Assembly (NCBI GenBank): GCA_900549285.1
Contig: URNW01000023.1
Coordinates: 1-14,177, forward strand
DNA length: 14,177 bases
DNA from: an uncultured Mycoplasmatota bacterium
GTDB lineage: Bacteria; Bacillota_I; Bacilli_A; RF39; UBA660
Direction: 5' to 3'
Part shown: in pieces, positions 13,556 to 14,177 of the stretch
Layout: each line of letters starts with the position of its first letter
Numbering within the stretch: position 1 is the first letter of the stretch
The notes under the pieces: generated by a model
The model's database searches: none
The model's input: the letters and a program-made list of their open reading frames with translations, nothing else
What the model was told of the DNA's origin: nothing
Made by a program: the position numbers and the translations under genes

Positions 13556-14177
13556 TTATATTCTTTCATACCAATAATTCCCTTTTATTCCATTATTAGG
13601 ATAAGTATTACTATAAGATGATGTTTCTGTATTGATATACTCTCCTTTTGTTTTTTCTATTGTATATTTTGTCCATCCATAATCCCCAACATCTCTATTA
13701 CGTCCAAAACTAAAGGTTGCATAAGACCCTTTATAAGTTAACTTGCTACTATATAAAGCTAGACCAATTTGATAATATGTATCACTGTATACATATTCTC
13801 CCTCTTTTTCTACACTAACCATAACATATGATCCATATCCTATTGAAATTGTGTCTGAAAGTTGATCATCATTATCATAATAATTTTTCATATCTACAAA
13901 TCTAAAATATTTTAAATCTGTATTATAAGTAGTTGAGCCTCGAAAACGACCATCTACAATTTCTGGTTTAACATACTTTGTAAAAGCAATATAGGCGTTT
14001 GTAACTGGAACAGTATATGTTGAATCATCATTGGTTGCTGGTACAAACTCTTCTTTACTTGCGTAAGCTATAGAGTACTTTTTCCAATGATATAACACCG
14101 TTGTTATTACATTTGTTGTTACTTCACTAGATACATTCCCCGCTTTATCTACTACTTGTACTTTGATACTATAACTT
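13556..14177 (-). CDS. Large surface protein with Ig-like segment, C-terminal part (5' end outside window)
   Basis: The frame stays open to the window edge, so about 206 C-terminal residues are visible; the GTG at 14098 is internal. The first visible residues, SYSIKVQVVDKAGNVSSEVT, are the last strands of a bacterial Ig-like domain of the type repeated in adhesins. The remaining 180 residues are rich in Tyr, Ser, Thr, Asp and Asn. They contain WKKYSIAYASKEEF, an aromatic-rich beta-looking region (GYGSYVMVSVEKEGEYVYSD) and a closing YPNNGIKGNYWYERI. I recall similar YP(D/N)NG...YWY endings in modular surface proteins of uncultured gut Firmicutes, but do not assign a family. No LPxTG or membrane anchor is at the C-terminus, so anchoring, if any, is N-terminal. 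Confidence 0.8.
   Translation of the reverse strand, partial: SYSIKVQVVDKAGNVSSEVTTNVITTVLYHWKKYSIAYASKEEFVPATNDDSTYTVPVTNAYIAFTKYVKPEIVDGRFRGSTTYNTDLKYFRFVDMKNYYDNDDQLSDTISIGYGSYVMVSVEKEGEYVYSDTYYQIGLALYSSKLTYKGSYATFSFGRNRDVGDYGWTKYTIEKTKGEYINTETSSYSNTYPNNGIKGNYWYERI

Noticed and set aside
1..14177. CRISPR arrays, insertion sequences, tRNAs, prophage or restriction genes
   Set aside because: No regularly spaced repeats, transposase motifs, cloverleaf sequences or phage proteins were seen on either strand.

Overview
The window looks like chromosome from a strongly AT-rich, endospore-forming member of the Bacilli (Firmicutes). It is probably an uncultured gut-type lineage close to the Erysipelotrichia or the deep-branching Bacilli clades, but the sequence does not fix the taxonomy. 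The evidence is spoIIGA-sigE, yqfC-yqfD, a type B RNase P RNA, GpsB, RecU-PBP1 and the era cluster, all in arrangements familiar from Bacillus subtilis. TGA serves as a stop codon (yqfC, the vanZ-like gene) and tryptophan is TGG, so the standard bacterial code applies, not the Mycoplasma code.

Layout. (1) 1-690: the 5' tip of a secreted or anchored protein gene leaving on the minus strand, and a divergent gene for a protein with two XRE-type helix-turn-helix domains, ending in a bidirectional terminator. (2) 683-4576, minus: one tightly overlapped operon yqfC-yqfD-vanZ-like-ybeY-dgkA-era-yqzL. It combines sporulation functions with rRNA maturation (YbeY, Era), lipid carrier recycling (undecaprenol kinase) and a VanZ-like membrane protein in the slot where phoH and pgpH usually sit. 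The 30-residue yqzL gene had to be found by hand. (3) 4614-5231: an HD-domain phosphohydrolase with its own promoter and terminator. (4) 5445-7311, minus: gpsB, rnpB (RNase P RNA), a short RodZ/YmfM-like protein and pgsA. (5) 7404-8745, minus: a surface protein gene broken by one base in a run of ten G near the end of its signal/anchor segment. This looks like a contingency (phase-variation) tract caught in the OFF state. (6) 8823-12022, plus: recU and a class A penicillin-binding protein (ponA). (7) 12028-13516, minus: spoIIGA-sigE, with a promoter whose -35 and -10 are unusually far apart, as in the Spo0A-activated spoIIG promoter of B. subtilis. (8) 13519-14177, minus: the 3' part of a large surface protein with an Ig-like segment.

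Most of the window is housekeeping: cell-envelope growth (PBP1, GpsB, RodZ-like, PgsA, DgkA), RNA and ribosome maturation (RNase P, YbeY, Era) and early sporulation. The accessory material is the set of surface-protein genes at 1-63, 7451-8690 and 13556-14177, and the XRE regulator. The most interesting signal is the poly-G tract at 8633-8642. Lengths of 9 or 12 G fuse the signal segment to the long reading frame; both other phases stop within a few codons.
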